DNA of 64,000 bases, taken from positions 1-64,000 of the forward strand of contig NZ_JAUQTB010000008.1 in the NCBI RefSeq assembly GCF_030580655.1. The letters are read 5' to 3'. Both the position numbers and the translations under genes were made by a program. The notes under the pieces are model-generated. The model made no database searches. It was not told where the DNA came from and saw only the letters and a list, made by a program, of their open reading frames with translations. Positions 1 to 9,025 of this stretch are shown here, piece after piece; position 1 is the stretch's first letter, and every line of letters starts with the position of its first letter. The DNA comes from Paenibacillus lacisoli (lineage in GTDB: Bacteria > Bacillota > Bacilli > Paenibacillales > Paenibacillaceae).

Positions 1-52
1 AGTGCAGCAATGCATGGAGCTGACCAGTACTAATCGGTCGAGGGCTTATCCT
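1..52 (+). rRNA. 23S ribosomal RNA, 3' end (partial)
   Basis: The first 52 bases carry the conserved 3' terminal segment of bacterial 23S rRNA, with the block GTACTAATCGGTCGAGG followed by a pyrimidine-rich end. The gene enters from the left edge, so only its tail is visible. The 3' boundary is approximate. A spacer of about 140 bases without a tRNA separates it from the 5S gene. Confidence 0.9.
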
Positions 53-194
53 ACAAGCTTGCCGGAGACATCCGGTAGGCAGCTAGATCGCATATAAGTT
101 TCGGATCCAGTTTTCAAGGTGCAAAACCTTGTTATATGTTCTAAGGTAGATTCTTTTCTGAAGACATTCGGGAAGGAATGACCGAAAAGAACCG

Positions 195-311
195 TTTGGT
201 GGCGATAGCGGAGGGGTTCCACACGTACCCATCCCGAACACGACCGTTAAGCCCTCCAGCGCCGATGGTACTTGGACCGCAGGGTCCTGGGAGAGTAGGA
301 CGTTGCCAAGC
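195..311 (+). rRNA. rrf: 5S ribosomal RNA
   Basis: A 117-base sequence with the hallmarks of Bacillales 5S rRNA: it starts TTTGGTGGCGATAGCGG, has the internal block CCCGAACACG, then GCGCCGATGGTA, and ends GGACGTTGCCAAGC, so that the two ends pair (TTTGGTGGC with GTTGCCAAGC). It closes the rRNA operon and is followed at once by an intrinsic terminator. Boundaries are taken from the terminal helix. Confidence 0.95.
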
Positions 312-314
312 AAG

Positions 315-351
315 AACCACTGTTGATACATCGACAGTGGTTTTTATTTTT
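315..351 (+). terminator. rRNA operon terminator
   Basis: A nine-base-pair perfect stem, AACCACTGT with ACAGTGGTT, closes over a ten-base loop and runs into a T-rich tract. It sits four bases after the 5S gene and ends the rrn transcript. Confidence 0.9.
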
Positions 352-791
352 CTGTGGATATTCCTCGATGACTATTGTACTTCACTTCGTTTTATAAGCC
401 TTTCCATGTGTATAACCACCCAATGATCCATTTAGCCATTCGATTATGCACAGCTTTATCTACATATTCGTTAAATAACGAGGTTTTGAAAAGCAAGTAA
501 GTGTCCTTATCCTCAGACCCATCCTCTTTTTACTCCAGAATAGTCGCTAATATCTTAGGTGAATCCATATTTAGACGGACTTTTTCCCTATTCATCAACA
601 TCTTGTCCCCATACTGTGAATACAGCGTGTATAACTTAAGATTCATTTTGTTTTTACTCCCTAAGCTGTGTATAACATTCATAACTAAATTTATGATCTT
701 AATGATTAATGGGGTATCTATGCTTTGCAGGATATCTCTTTGTGTTTGCATTTTTTCGGAGTGTCTGGACATTTATTTTTCTATGCTATAT
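352..791. other. AT-rich intergenic region, no gene seen
   Basis: About 440 bases between the rRNA operon terminator and the fabH control region. Open frames exist on both strands, but they lack ribosome binding sites, have unbalanced hydrophobic and cysteine-rich content and resemble no known protein. I see no tRNA, hairpin or repeat here. Confidence 0.5.
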
Positions 792-810
792 ATTAGTACC
801 AAGTACTAAT
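792..810. promoter_or_regulatory. FapR operator upstream of fabH
   Basis: A perfect palindrome with arms ATTAGTA and TACTAAT around CCAAG. It matches the known FapR operator core TTAGTACC...TACTAA of Bacillales. FapR represses lipid synthesis genes and is released by malonyl-CoA. A TATAAT box lies at 820-825, so the operator covers the expected -35 region. FapR itself is not encoded in this window. Confidence 0.85.
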
Positions 811-899
811 ACCAGATATTATAATCTGCTTATAACTTTACGCATTTACAAAATAAGAGTTAACCATACTAATTAAAAATTACAGTAGAGGTGATCGTA

Positions 900-1898
900 A
901 TGACAATTCAATCGAAGGCAAGAATTACGGCTATTGGCAGTTATGTGCCTGATCAGATTTTGAGCAACGCCGATCTGGAAAAAATGGTGGATACGACGGA
1001 CGAATGGATTATACAGCGTACCGGGATGCGGGAGCGAAGAATTGCAGGTCCGGAGCAGTTCGTTTCTGATTTGAGTATTAAGGCAGTAGAGGCTCTAATT
1101 CATGATTACAAGGCGGCTGTGGATGATGTGGACCTGATTCTCGTGGCAACCAGCACAGCTGATTATGGATTTCCGAGTGTTGCTTCCCGGGTGCAGAAAC
1201 ACTTTGGCATTCCTTCCTGCGGGGCGATGGATCTGGGTGCAGCCTGCGCAGGTTTCACATATGGACTGCATATGGCGAATGGGCTAATAAGCAGTGGACT
1301 TCATAAGAAGGTACTGGTCATTGGCGGAGAGACATTATCTAAAATCACAGATTACACCGACCGGTCGAGCTGCATTTTGTTCGGAGACGGAGCTAGCGCG
1401 ATGCTGGTGGAATACGATGTGAGTAATCCGAGCTTTATCACATCCGATATTGGAACGGCGGGTGAGGGCGGCCAGCATCTTTACCGTGCAGGATTGTCTG
1501 CTTCGATGGACGGCGTGGCTCTGAACAATAACGGATTCCTGGTTCAAAACGGGCGTGAAGTGTACAAGTGGGCAGTGCGTTCCGTACCTGCTGGAGTTGA
1601 ACGTTTATTGCATCAAGCCAAAATGGGCATCGATGAACTGAATTGGTTTGTGCCGCACAGTGCTAACCTGCGCATGATCGAATCGATCAGCGATCGGCTC
1701 CAGCTGCCGATGGAGCAAACCCTGACCAGTGTGGAATACTGCGGTAATACCTCTGCGGCTTCCATTCCGCTGGCGCTGCAAAATGGATTGCGTGAAGGAA
1801 AGCTGAAGCAGGGGGACAAAGTGATTTTATACGGATTTGGCGGAGGCTTAACCTATGCCGGTCTGCTGATCCAGTGGGGAGCGCCTGACCTGATATAG
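900..1898 (+). CDS. fabH: beta-ketoacyl-ACP synthase III
   Basis: Starts fatty acid elongation by condensing an acyl-CoA primer with malonyl-ACP in the cytosol; in Bacillales the primers include branched acyl-CoAs. The 332-residue protein has the full thiolase-fold triad: Cys116 in GAACAGFTYG, His253 in VPHSANLRM and Asn283 in CGNTSAAS, with the glycine-rich end FGGGLTYAG. An in-frame GTG lies nine bases upstream, but GAGGTG at 888-893 is spaced six bases from the ATG at 900, so I chose that start. It appears to be transcribed alone, from a promoter overlapped by the FapR operator at 792-810, which suggests repression when malonyl-CoA is low. Bacilli often carry two FabH copies; only one is visible here. 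Confidence 0.95.
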   Translation: MTIQSKARITAIGSYVPDQILSNADLEKMVDTTDEWIIQRTGMRERRIAGPEQFVSDLSIKAVEALIHDYKAAVDDVDLILVATSTADYGFPSVASRVQKHFGIPSCGAMDLGAACAGFTYGLHMANGLISSGLHKKVLVIGGETLSKITDYTDRSSCILFGDGASAMLVEYDVSNPSFITSDIGTAGEGGQHLYRAGLSASMDGVALNNNGFLVQNGREVYKWAVRSVPAGVERLLHQAKMGIDELNWFVPHSANLRMIESISDRLQLPMEQTLTSVEYCGNTSAASIPLALQNGLREGKLKQGDKVILYGFGGGLTYAGLLIQWGAPDLI

Positions 1899-1967
1899 TG
1901 TGTCACTCCTGAAACAGATCCTGACTAATGATATAATAAGGGGAAGTGGAAAGGGGATAATTAAGAA

Positions 1968-4097
1968 ATGAAAGTATTGGTACTTGCCGAGAAACCATCG
2001 GTTGCCCGCGAAATCGCACGTGTCATGGGCAGCCATGAGAAACATAAAAGCTATATCGAAGGGCCTAAATATATTGTAACCTGGGCGTTAGGACATTTGG
2101 TTGGTCTGGCGGAACCGGAGGATTACAATCCCAAATATGCGCAGTGGAACCTAGAGGATCTGCCAATTCTGCCGGGCGAAACGAAGCTTAAGGTGCTCCG
2201 GGAGAGCAGCCACCAATTCAAAGCCGTTCAGCAGCTGATCAAGCGCAAGGATATCGGGGAGCTTGTCATTGCTACTGATGCTGGCCGAGAAGGCGAGCTG
2301 CTGGCACGTTGGATTCTGCAAATGAGCCGATGGAACAAGCCGTTCAAACGGTTGTGGATATCTTCACAGACGGATAAGGCCATCAAAGACGGCTTTGCCA
2401 AGCTGCTGCCGGGCAGCCAGTTCGACCGGCTGTATGAATCCGCACGCTGCCGCGCCGAAGCTGACTGGATGATTGGCCTCAATGTAACCCGTGCGCTGAC
2501 GAGCCGTTACAATGCGCAGCTGTCCGCCGGACGTGTACAGACTCCAACCCTGGGCATGATCATGGACCGGGAGAAGGAGATCACGGGTTTCCGTTCCCAG
2601 GAATATGAGTCTATTACAGCTAATTTGGGAGATTTTCAAGCAATATGGCGGTCCGGTAACGGAGAGTCCCGGATTTTTGATCCACAGCGCAGCAAGGAAT
2701 TGAAGCAGAAGCTGGATAGCAAACAGGGCAAAATCACACAGCTCAAGAAGAGTGAAAAAGTGGAGCCTCATCCGCTTGCCTACGATCTGACTGAGCTTCA
2801 GCGGGATGCCAATCGGCGTTATGGCTTTTCCGCCAAGCAAACGTCGAATCTGCTGCAGAAGCTGTATGAACAGCATAAGTTGGTCACTTATCCGCGGACA
2901 GACAGCCGTTACCTGCCAGCCGATATGGTGGATACGCTGAAGGAGCGCTTGTCCAGCGTGTCAATCGGACCTTACGCGAGTCTGGGCCGTCCGCTGCTGC
3001 GGGGGAAACTGCCGGTAACGAAGCGGATTGTTGATGACAGTAAAGTCAGTGATCACCATGCCATTATCCCGACGGAGCAGACAGTTCTTCTCAATCAGTT
3101 AAGTCCGGATGAGCGCAAGCTATATGATCTGATTGTGCGGCGCTTCATCAGTCTGTTTTATGCACCTGCCCGTTATGACCAGGTCCAGGTTACCGTGCAG
3201 ATTGAGGGCGAAACCTTGCATGCCAAGGGCACGACGGTCAAGGATGCGGGATGGCGAGCGGTCTATGGCGATCAATCAGCAGATGATGAAGATGAGGACA
3301 CGGCCGTTGATCAGGAGCAGGAAGCCTCTACACTGCCGGAACTTCAGGAAGGACAATCTGTCCGTGTGCATTCGGTTATTCTTCGTCCAGGTAGGACCCA
3401 ACCGCCCAAGCGTTATACTGAATCGATGCTGCTGACCCAGATGGAGAAGCACGGTCTGGGCACACCGGCTACCCGAGCGGATATTATCGAGAAGCTGGTC
3501 AGCTCTGATACGATTGAGCGTCAGGGCAATGTCATGCATCCCACGGGCAAAGGACGTCAGCTGATTGAGCTCGTGGCTCCACAGCTGCGGACACCGGATC
3601 TGACGGCGAAGTGGGAGGCTGAGCTGGAACGGATCGCGCTGGGTAAAGGACAGCCGGATCCGTTCCTGCAAGGTATTCGCAAAATGGCTCAGGAGTTAGT
3701 CACAGCTGTGAAGAACAGCAACGCCGAATACAAGCCTCATAATGTGACGAACAGCCATTGTCCGGACTGCGGCTCCAAGCTGCTCGAGAAGAAAGGTAAA
3801 CGTGGCAAGTTTCTTGTCTGTCCGAATGGAGATTGCGGTTACCGCCGTTCTGCAGAGAAGCAGTTGTCCAATCGACGATGCCCTCAGTGCCATAAGAAGA
3901 TGGAGCTCAAGGAAGGCAAAGCCGGTTTGTTCGTCCGCTGCCTGCCATGCGGGATTACCGAAACACTGGACAAGAGTAAACAAAAAGTCAACAAACGGGA
4001 ACAGCAGAAGCTGGTCAAGCAGTATGAACAGAAGGAGTCCTTTGGCTCGAGCCTCGGTGATCTCCTGAAGGCCGCTATGGAGGAACAGGGCAAGTAA
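1968..4097 (+). CDS. topB: DNA topoisomerase III
   Basis: Type IA topoisomerase that cuts one strand through a 5'-phosphotyrosine and decatenates DNA. The 709-residue protein begins with the TOPRIM domain (LVLAEKPSVAREIARVMG; acidic motif around ATDAGREGE). The catalytic tyrosine is Tyr308 in TYPRTDSRYLP. The C-terminal 110 residues hold two zinc-ribbon-like modules: CPDC...CPNGDC and CPQC...CLPC. An AAAGGGGAT ribosome binding site precedes the ATG. It follows fabH by 69 bases with no clear terminator, so readthrough is possible, although the functions are unrelated. The length is normal for Bacillus TopB. Confidence 0.95.
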   Translation: MKVLVLAEKPSVAREIARVMGSHEKHKSYIEGPKYIVTWALGHLVGLAEPEDYNPKYAQWNLEDLPILPGETKLKVLRESSHQFKAVQQLIKRKDIGELVIATDAGREGELLARWILQMSRWNKPFKRLWISSQTDKAIKDGFAKLLPGSQFDRLYESARCRAEADWMIGLNVTRALTSRYNAQLSAGRVQTPTLGMIMDREKEITGFRSQEYESITANLGDFQAIWRSGNGESRIFDPQRSKELKQKLDSKQGKITQLKKSEKVEPHPLAYDLTELQRDANRRYGFSAKQTSNLLQKLYEQHKLVTYPRTDSRYLPADMVDTLKERLSSVSIGPYASLGRPLLRGKLPVTKRIVDDSKVSDHHAIIPTEQTVLLNQLSPDERKLYDLIVRRFISLFYAPARYDQVQVTVQIEGETLHAKGTTVKDAGWRAVYGDQSADDEDEDTAVDQEQEASTLPELQEGQSVRVHSVILRPGRTQPPKRYTESMLLTQMEKHGLGTPATRADIIEKLVSSDTIERQGNVMHPTGKGRQLIELVAPQLRTPDLTAKWEAELERIALGKGQPDPFLQGIRKMAQELVTAVKNSNAEYKPHNVTNSHCPDCGSKLLEKKGKRGKFLVCPNGDCGYRRSAEKQLSNRRCPQCHKKMELKEGKAGLFVRCLPCGITETLDKSKQKVNKREQQKLVKQYEQKESFGSSLGDLLKAAMEEQGK

Positions 4098-4150
4098 ATC
4101 TGTATAATCTGACGGGACAAAAGGAATGGTAAGCGGAGGGGGTGAGCCGC

Positions 4151-4288
4151 ATGCCAAACCGCAAACCGTTAAAGATTAATGCCCAGCAGAATAAATCGAG
4201 CATTATGGAAGAAAGTATCTCGGTACGTCCGCAGAAAGCTGCGAAGTACCCGCCTAGTCTTAATCAGATTCCGAAGAACGAATCCTGA
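4151..4288 (+). CDS. small conserved-looking hypothetical protein, 45 aa
   Basis: A short frame directly after topB encoding a 45-residue basic, polar peptide that begins MPNRKPLKINAQQNK and ends NQIPKNES. It has no hydrophobic segment or cysteine. A strong GGAGGGGG site at 4135-4142 lies eight bases before the ATG. A GTG at 4142 is also in frame but overlaps that site. The stop lies just before a 24-bp terminator stem, so topB and this gene probably share a transcript. The translation signals and tight placement make it a likely real gene. I do not recognise a family. Confidence 0.6.
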   Translation: MPNRKPLKINAQQNKSSIMEESISVRPQKAAKYPPSLNQIPKNES

Positions 4289-4290
4289 TA

Positions 4291-4343
4291 TGCAGATATA
4301 CAAAAAGCTCAAGCCTGGTGCTTGAGCTTTTTGTATATCTGCA
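4291..4343. terminator. bidirectional terminator between topB unit and asparaginase gene
   Basis: A perfect 24-bp stem (4291-4314 with 4320-4343) around a five-base loop, containing AAAAAGCTCAAGC and its complement. It ends in T-rich sequence on the plus strand and has an A/T-rich flank on the other side. It lies between convergent genes and can serve both. Confidence 0.9.
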
Positions 4344-4363
4344 TTTTCATCTTCGGCGCTGCA

Positions 4364-5536
4364 TTAGTATTGGTTGAAGAATTGCTGGATTTTCCCGGCA
4401 TCATTGGTTTGCGTCAGTGCCAGCATCAGCAGGATGCGTGCCTTTTGCGGATTCAGAGAATCGGTGGTTACAAAGTTATTGGCATTGTCATCACTGGAAG
4501 GTGCGACGGTTCCGCTGCCGACACGGGTAGAGCGTGCAATAATAACGCCTTTTTTGGCTGCATCATTGGCACCCTTCATCGAAGCACTGGAAATAGAGCC
4601 GTCACCGGAACCTGCGACTACAATGCCTTTGGCTCCAGCGGCTACTGCTGCATCATAGAGGTAGCGCCCATTATTCTGATACTCATACAGGATGTCGACC
4701 TGCGGCAGTGACGTTAATTTGGAAACATCGAAAATGGATGAAGTAGTATGTTTGCGGGTAGGCTCATTGTAATAGTAGACTTTGTCGCCGATGATAGCAC
4801 CCAGGTAGCCTTGTTCGACCGATCTGAATGTATCTACGGAAGTCGTATTTGTTTTGGTTATGTAACGAGCTGCGCCAATACGGTCATTCAGCATGACCAG
4901 AACACCTTTGCCCTTGGATTCGGTATTGCCGGCTACTTTAACCGCGTTATACAGATTAAAAGGTCCATCTGCGCTGATCGCCGTCGCGGGGCGCATGGAG
5001 CCTACAACTACAACCGGCTTATCGCTTTTGACGACCAGGTCGAGGAAATAAGCGGTCTCTTCCAGTGTATCCGTACCATGAGTAATTACGATGCCGTCTA
5101 CATCGTCACTGGCCAAGAGCTCATTGATGCGTTTGGCCATCTTGAGCAGGACTTCATTATTGATGTCCGGACTGCCGACATTGGCAACCTGTTCACCAGT
5201 GACATTGGCAATCTTCTTCATTTCCGGTACAGCTTGAATCAAGGTATCTACTCCAAGAGCGCCGGCTTTATAGCCAGTAGTGTCCGTGTTGGAGGCAGAA
5301 GAGCCTGCAATGGTACCGCCTGTAGCGAGAATTTTGATGTTAGGTAGATGATTGCTGACAGCAGGTGTGCTTGAAGCAGTTGTCGATGCAGAGGAGGAAG
5401 GGGCTACGATGGTTCCCTGTACGGTTATCGTATCTGCATGGGCGGTACTTGCCAAAGGTCCATTTCCCGCAAAGGTAATGGTACCCAGTAGGGCTGAAGT
5501 AAGAAGGGGGATCGTGATCATCGTTTTGAGTCTCAT
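4364..5536 (-). CDS. secreted type II L-asparaginase
   Basis: Hydrolyses L-asparagine to aspartate and ammonia. The 390-residue precursor has a positively charged start, a hydrophobic stretch (about residues 6-25) and an alanine-rich region ending near THAHADT-like sequence, consistent with a Sec signal peptide. A short Ser/Thr/Ala-rich linker precedes the catalytic domain. The nucleophile Thr75 lies in [12 protein letters not shown], and the second Thr-Asp motif is in [13 protein letters not shown] near residue 155. The export signal suits the high-affinity periplasmic or extracellular class. GAGGAGCT lies seven bases before the ATG. It is a single-gene unit, convergent with topB. Confidence 0.92.
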   Translation of the reverse strand: MRLKTMITIPLLTSALLGTITFAGNGPLASTAHADTITVQGTIVAPSSSASTTASSTPAVSNHLPNIKILATGGTIAGSSASNTDTTGYKAGALGVDTLIQAVPEMKKIANVTGEQVANVGSPDINNEVLLKMAKRINELLASDDVDGIVITHGTDTLEETAYFLDLVVKSDKPVVVVGSMRPATAISADGPFNLYNAVKVAGNTESKGKGVLVMLNDRIGAARYITKTNTTSVDTFRSVEQGYLGAIIGDKVYYYNEPTRKHTTSSIFDVSKLTSLPQVDILYEYQNNGRYLYDAAVAAGAKGIVVAGSGDGSISSASMKGANDAAKKGVIIARSTRVGSGTVAPSSDDNANNFVTTDSLNPQKARILLMLALTQTNDAGKIQQFFNQY

Positions 5537-5747
5537 TTGGGTAGCTCCTCTCAGATAAAAAACTTATTAATGTAATATAAACTAACACTCGGTATCGGTT
5601 AAACGGTATTATAGAGTTGAATCCTAAATAAGTAAATAGGTTTTTTGGATTATATGATAGGTAAGTTTACATTTCACGTAGTCTGGTGAAAAAAACACAA
5701 AAAAACAGGCATCCTTCACGGATACCTGCCATTTTACTTCACGGCAT

Positions 5748-5876
5748 TCAGGGATTGTTACTGTGCTGCTTGGTAGGGAGCTTGGCGCTGGGGGTTCCTT
5801 TGCCTCTCTTCCGATTGCGTTCCTGCTTCTTTTGGTTATCATGCAGCTTCTCTACATATTCATGAGTTGATTCCAT
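5748..5876 (-). CDS. DUF4023-like small protein, 42 aa
   Basis: A 42-residue highly charged peptide beginning MESTHEYVEKLHDNQKK and containing KGTPSAKLPTKQH. This pattern (STHE-VEKLH near the start, K-L-P-KQH near the end) resembles the small DUF4023 proteins of Bacillus and Paenibacillus as I remember them; their function is unknown. AAAGGAGAC lies about eight bases before the ATG. An imperfect hairpin around 5708-5731 followed by A/T runs could be its terminator. The gene is monocistronic. Family membership is from memory. Confidence 0.7.
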   Translation of the reverse strand: MESTHEYVEKLHDNQKKQERNRKRGKGTPSAKLPTKQHSNNP

Positions 5877-6064
5877 GTGGCGGGAGTCTCCTTTCGGGTA
5901 GATTTGGCCCAATGTACAGCCTGTACTTACTATGTCCCAACATGATTGGAGCTATAAGGAGGCTTCGTACTATCAGTATGCTGCTGTGTTGCAGAGAATT
6001 GTACATGTCAGGGGAGAGGAGTATAATTTGGATGTAAGCTATTTTTCGGTTAGGGTGAGTGAGG

Positions 6065-6328
6065 ATGATAACTGGATTGGTTGTATGGTTCCTGTTTATC
6101 AACGCGGTCGGTTATCTGGTTATGGCGGAGGACAAGAAGCGGGCCCGCAGGCGAAGTGAACGGATTCCGGAGAAAAACCTGTTCCTGCTGGCAGCGATCG
6201 GCGGGGCACTGGGTGTACTGATTGCCATGTACCGCAAACGTCATAAGACAAAGCATTCCAGTTTTGTGATCGGCATTCCACTGCTGTTGTTCCTGAACGC
6301 GGTTTTGTACGGGTATTTTCTGAAATAA
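6065..6328 (+). CDS. DUF1294 family small membrane protein
   Basis: An 87-residue protein with three hydrophobic segments: near residues 2-18, 40-57 and 70-85. Between the first two lies a basic cytosolic loop containing DKKRARRRSERIPEKNLF, and a second basic loop has MYRKRHKTKH. The order (TM, K-RA-R--RIPE, TM with GG--G, RHKT, TM) is that of DUF1294 proteins, whose function is unknown. I took the ATG at 6065, nine bases after AGGGTGAG. A GTG six bases upstream is the alternative but lies too close to that site. Confidence 0.8.
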   Translation: MITGLVVWFLFINAVGYLVMAEDKKRARRRSERIPEKNLFLLAAIGGALGVLIAMYRKRHKTKHSSFVIGIPLLLFLNAVLYGYFLK

Positions 6329-6414
6329 GGGCTTTGAGTATGACCCTCCTGAATGGTTTATATATGTAATAGGGGGCATAAGAAAAAATACATAGTGAAA
6401 GAGGTGCATGACAG

Positions 6415-6849
6415 ATGTTATTCTCTAAAATTCTGGTTGCATATGATGGTTCCAAAGCTTCAAATAAGGCGTTAGAACATGGAATCGAGCTGGCGAAAGC
6501 CTTAGAAGGTGCTGAGCTTCGAATTGTGCACGCTTTTGATTTTCCAAGGGTCTATGCAGGCGAAGTGCTGGCTCCGATCCCCGCCTCGGTAAACAAGGAT
6601 TATTATGACCTGGCTGAACAAACCACAGAAGAAGCCAAGCAGAAGCTTACACAGGCTGGTGTAGCGGCGACGGTGGATATGGTACAGGGCTCCCCGGCTG
6701 AGGTGATTCTGGATTATGCCAAAGAATTCGGCTCTGATGTGATTCTGATTGGCAGCCGCGGCCTGGGCGGTATCCGTGAATTCGTACTCGGCAGCGTGAG
6801 CCATAACGTGGTGCAGCATGCCCGTGTTCCGGTATTGGTTGTGAAATAA
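6415..6849 (+). CDS. universal stress protein (UspA family)
   Basis: A cytosolic Rossmann-like protein of 144 residues. The first strand, ILVAYDGSKASNKALEHG, and the C-terminal ATP-binding motif GSRGLGGIREFVLGSVSHNV (G-2X-G-9X-G-S) are intact, so it should be an ATP-binding Usp. The last strand ends VPVLVVK, typical of single-domain members. GAGGTG precedes the ATG. It stands alone between the DUF1294 gene and the purine operon and has its own terminator. The exact role cannot be told from sequence. Confidence 0.93.
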   Translation: MLFSKILVAYDGSKASNKALEHGIELAKALEGAELRIVHAFDFPRVYAGEVLAPIPASVNKDYYDLAEQTTEEAKQKLTQAGVAATVDMVQGSPAEVILDYAKEFGSDVILIGSRGLGGIREFVLGSVSHNVVQHARVPVLVVK

Positions 6850-6868
6850 TAACAGAATTAAAAATAAT

Positions 6869-6915
6869 AGAGCCGGCAAACATCTGCTTCATTATGAGAT
6901 GGGCCGGCTCTTTAT
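6869..6915 (+). terminator. terminator of the universal stress gene
   Basis: A nine-base-pair stem AGAGCCGGC with GCCGGCTCT, followed by TTT. The loop also holds CATCT/AGATG pairing that lengthens the stem. Confidence 0.85.
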
Positions 6916-6929
6916 GTTTGCTGTTATGT

Positions 6930-6974
6930 AAAAGACGAACATTAAAATAATTGATTAGATTAACGTTCGCTTTT
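6930..6974. promoter_or_regulatory. pair of PurR boxes
   Basis: Two inverted copies of the PurBox (consensus A-W3-CCGAAC-WWT). The upstream copy reads AAAAGACGAACATT at 6930-6943. The downstream copy on the other strand is the complement of AACGTTCGCTTTT at 6962-6974. The 18-base gap fits the known PurR arrangement in Bacillus. PurR represses the operon and is released by PRPP. The boxes lie immediately before the -35 element. Confidence 0.8.
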
Positions 6975-6977
6975 AAG

Positions 6978-7007
6978 TTGACATGGCGTGTAGTGGGTTG
7001 TTAAACT
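6978..7007 (+). promoter_or_regulatory. purine operon promoter
   Basis: TTGACA at 6978-6983, then TAAACT at 7002-7007 with an 18-base spacer. It lies four bases after the second PurR box. Transcription from here would include the whole riboswitch leader. Confidence 0.6.
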
Positions 7008-7075
7008 ATCTATAGGAAATGTTAATAGGATAAATCATTGTGAAGGCCCCGTAACAGCGGGCCGAACGTGATATC

Positions 7076-7148
7076 ATACTCGTATAATGCCGGGAATATG
7101 GCCCGGAAGTATCTACCTGGGAACCGTAAATTTCCGGACTACGTGAAG
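7076..7148 (+). ncRNA. guanine riboswitch aptamer (purine riboswitch)
   Basis: Contains the conserved purine aptamer core: TATAAT at the J1-2 junction, the P2 hairpin GCCGGG-AATATGG-CCCGG, the TCTACC segment, the P3 hairpin CCTGGGA-ACCGTAAA-TTTCCGG and the closing GGACTACG. The base that pairs with the ligand is C (7139, in GACTAC), which predicts guanine or hypoxanthine rather than adenine. Ligand binding is expected to favour the terminator at 7232-7277 and stop purine gene transcription. Confidence 0.93.
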
Positions 7149-7231
7149 TGAAGGCTGGAGCCGCTGAGCAAGCGGGCTGTATCGGCGTGTCTTGGCATGC
7201 CTGTGCACGGTTCTGTCTGAAGCTTGTCCGG

Positions 7232-7277
7232 GGTCCGGGATCTTGAAAATGATTGCATTTTCGAGAACCGGACCTTT
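7232..7277 (+). terminator. riboswitch-controlled terminator before purE
   Basis: A long stem: GGTCCGG with CCGGACC, plus inner CTTGAAAATG with CATTTTCGAG, ending in only three T's. It lies between the guanine aptamer and purE and is the likely expression platform. The weak T tract is unusual. Confidence 0.65.
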
Positions 7278-7319
7278 GTGGTTCCTGGGTGATTATATAT
7301 GAACAGAGGAGTGAATCGA

Positions 7320-7805
7320 ATGGCAGCACAGGTTGGCGTCATTATGGGAAGCACATCCGATTGGGAGACCATGCAGCATGCATGCACCGTATTGGACGAG
7401 CTCGGGATTGATTATGAGAAGAAGGTTGTATCAGCTCACCGCACACCGGATCTGATGTTCCGTTATGCGGAGGAAGCTGCGGAACGCGGTCTTCAAGTCA
7501 TTATCGCCGGAGCCGGCGGGGCTGCGCATCTTCCAGGGATGGTGGCTGCCAAAACGCCGCTGCCTGTCATCGGTGTCCCTGTACAGACCAAAGCACTGAA
7601 CGGACTGGACTCTCTGCTGTCTATTGTACAAATGCCGGGAGGCATTCCGGTTGCAACGGTAGCGATTGGCAAAGCTGGCGCGACCAATGCAGGCTTGCTT
7701 GCAGCTCAAATGATCGGTGCAACGAATAAAGCCGTTCAGGAGCGTGTGCAGGCCCGCCGGGACCGCATCACAGCCGAAGTGCTGGAGAGCAGTGAGCGTC
7801 TATGA
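7320..7805 (+). CDS. purE: N5-carboxyaminoimidazole ribonucleotide mutase
   Basis: Moves the carboxyl group of N5-CAIR to give CAIR in IMP synthesis, working with PurK. The 161-residue protein begins [18 protein letters not shown], with the class I PurE signature GSTSDW and SAHRTPD, and the glycine-rich [14 protein letters not shown]. An upstream in-frame ATG exists at 7299, but AGAGGAGTG at 7304-7312 sits correctly for the ATG at 7320. It is the first gene of the operon, behind the riboswitch leader, and its stop overlaps the purK start. Confidence 0.97.
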   Translation: MAAQVGVIMGSTSDWETMQHACTVLDELGIDYEKKVVSAHRTPDLMFRYAEEAAERGLQVIIAGAGGAAHLPGMVAAKTPLPVIGVPVQTKALNGLDSLLSIVQMPGGIPVATVAIGKAGATNAGLLAAQMIGATNKAVQERVQARRDRITAEVLESSERL

Positions 7806-9025
7806 TGCAGCATTCGCATGAGAAACGTGATGGTAAGATGAAGGAACAGGTTCAGGAAAGTGGTGCTCGGAGCGTAATTCTCCCTGGCTCAAGCATCGGA
7901 ATTCTGGGCGGTGGACAGCTGGGCCGGATGATCACTCTGGCGGGCAGCGCCATGGGGTACCGGTTCGTTACCCTGGAGCCCACACCGGATTCACCCTGTG
8001 GACAGGTTGCACAGCAAATTACAGCGGCTTATGATGATGAGGCCGCTGCCAGAGAGCTGGCACAGCGCTGTGACGTGATTACTTACGAGTTCGAGAACAT
8101 CGATGCAGGAATTGCGGCACTGCTGCAGCGGGAATCCTATGTGCCTCAGGGCAGTGAACTGCTCTATACGACACAGCATCGGCTGCGGGAGAAACGTGCG
8201 ATTGAAGCCGCAGGTGTTCCAGTAGCTCCTTACCGTGAAATCACAAGTGCAGAGAGCATGGAGCAGGCTGTTCAGGAGCTGGGCGTGCCCTGCGTATTGA
8301 AGACAGCGACCGGCGGCTATGATGGCAAAGGCCAGGTCGTTATCCGTGAAGTCGCAGCAGCCGCAGCAGCTTATCAGCAGCTGGCCGCTGGCGGAACAGA
8401 ACTCGTGCTGGAGCAGTTTGTCTCTTTTCAATGTGAAATATCCGTTATTGCCGCCCGCAGCCCGCGGGGAGAGATCCGGACGTTTCCGCCAGCCGAGAAC
8501 ATTCATGTGAACAACATTCTGCATACCTCTATTGTGCCGGCCCGAGTGAAAGCGGCAGTGCTGGAGGAAGCACAGCAGCTGGCAGCTGCTATCGCTGAAT
8601 CGATGGGAGCCGTCGGACTGCTGGCTGTGGAGATGTTCGTGACCAAGGATGGTCAGCTGTACGTGAACGAGCTTGCGCCGCGCCCGCACAATTCGGGTCA
8701 TTACACGATGGAGGCATGTGCAACCTCGCAGTTCGAGCAGCATGTCCGGGCGGTCTGCAATCTTCCGCTGGGAGATACAAGGCTGCTGTCTCCGGTCGTG
8801 ATGGTGAATGTGCTGGGTGAGCATTTGGAAGAGGCTGTCGCCAGAACGGGAACCGCAGACCCGATTGCGGATGAGCTGAAGATCGTACCTAAATATCATC
8901 TATACGGCAAGAGTGAAGCCAAGAACGGACGTAAAATGGGGCACATCAATCTCCTGTGCAATCAGATAGAGGATGGCCTGCAATGGATTGAACAAACCAA
9001 CATTTGGAGGAATCGAAATCAATGA
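7802..9025 (+). CDS. purK: N5-carboxyaminoimidazole ribonucleotide synthase
   Basis: ATP-grasp enzyme that carboxylates AIR with bicarbonate to N5-CAIR. The protein has the N-terminal [11 protein letters not shown] nucleotide-binding motif, ATP-grasp elements [11 protein letters not shown] and the metal-binding segment [15 protein letters not shown] used the ATG at 7802, which overlaps purE by four bases. About 30 residues precede the usual PurK start, so translation could instead begin at the in-frame ATG at 7838. Its own stop overlaps the purB start (ATGA), which implies coupled translation. Confidence 0.95.
   Translation: MMQHSHEKRDGKMKEQVQESGARSVILPGSSIGILGGGQLGRMITLAGSAMGYRFVTLEPTPDSPCGQVAQQITAAYDDEAAARELAQRCDVITYEFENIDAGIAALLQRESYVPQGSELLYTTQHRLREKRAIEAAGVPVAPYREITSAESMEQAVQELGVPCVLKTATGGYDGKGQVVIREVAAAAAAYQQLAAGGTELVLEQFVSFQCEISVIAARSPRGEIRTFPPAENIHVNNILHTSIVPARVKAAVLEEAQQLAAAIAESMGAVGLLAVEMFVTKDGQLYVNELAPRPHNSGHYTMEACATSQFEQHVRAVCNLPLGDTRLLSPVVMVNVLGEHLEEAVARTGTADPIADELKIVPKYHLYGKSEAKNGRKMGHINLLCNQIEDGLQWIEQTNIWRNRNQ

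Noticed and set aside
501-809. Open frames on both strands (102 aa plus, 80 aa minus) in the AT-rich gap before fabH
   Set aside because: No ribosome binding site, odd composition, and the plus frame runs into the FapR operator. Long frames without stops occur by chance here.
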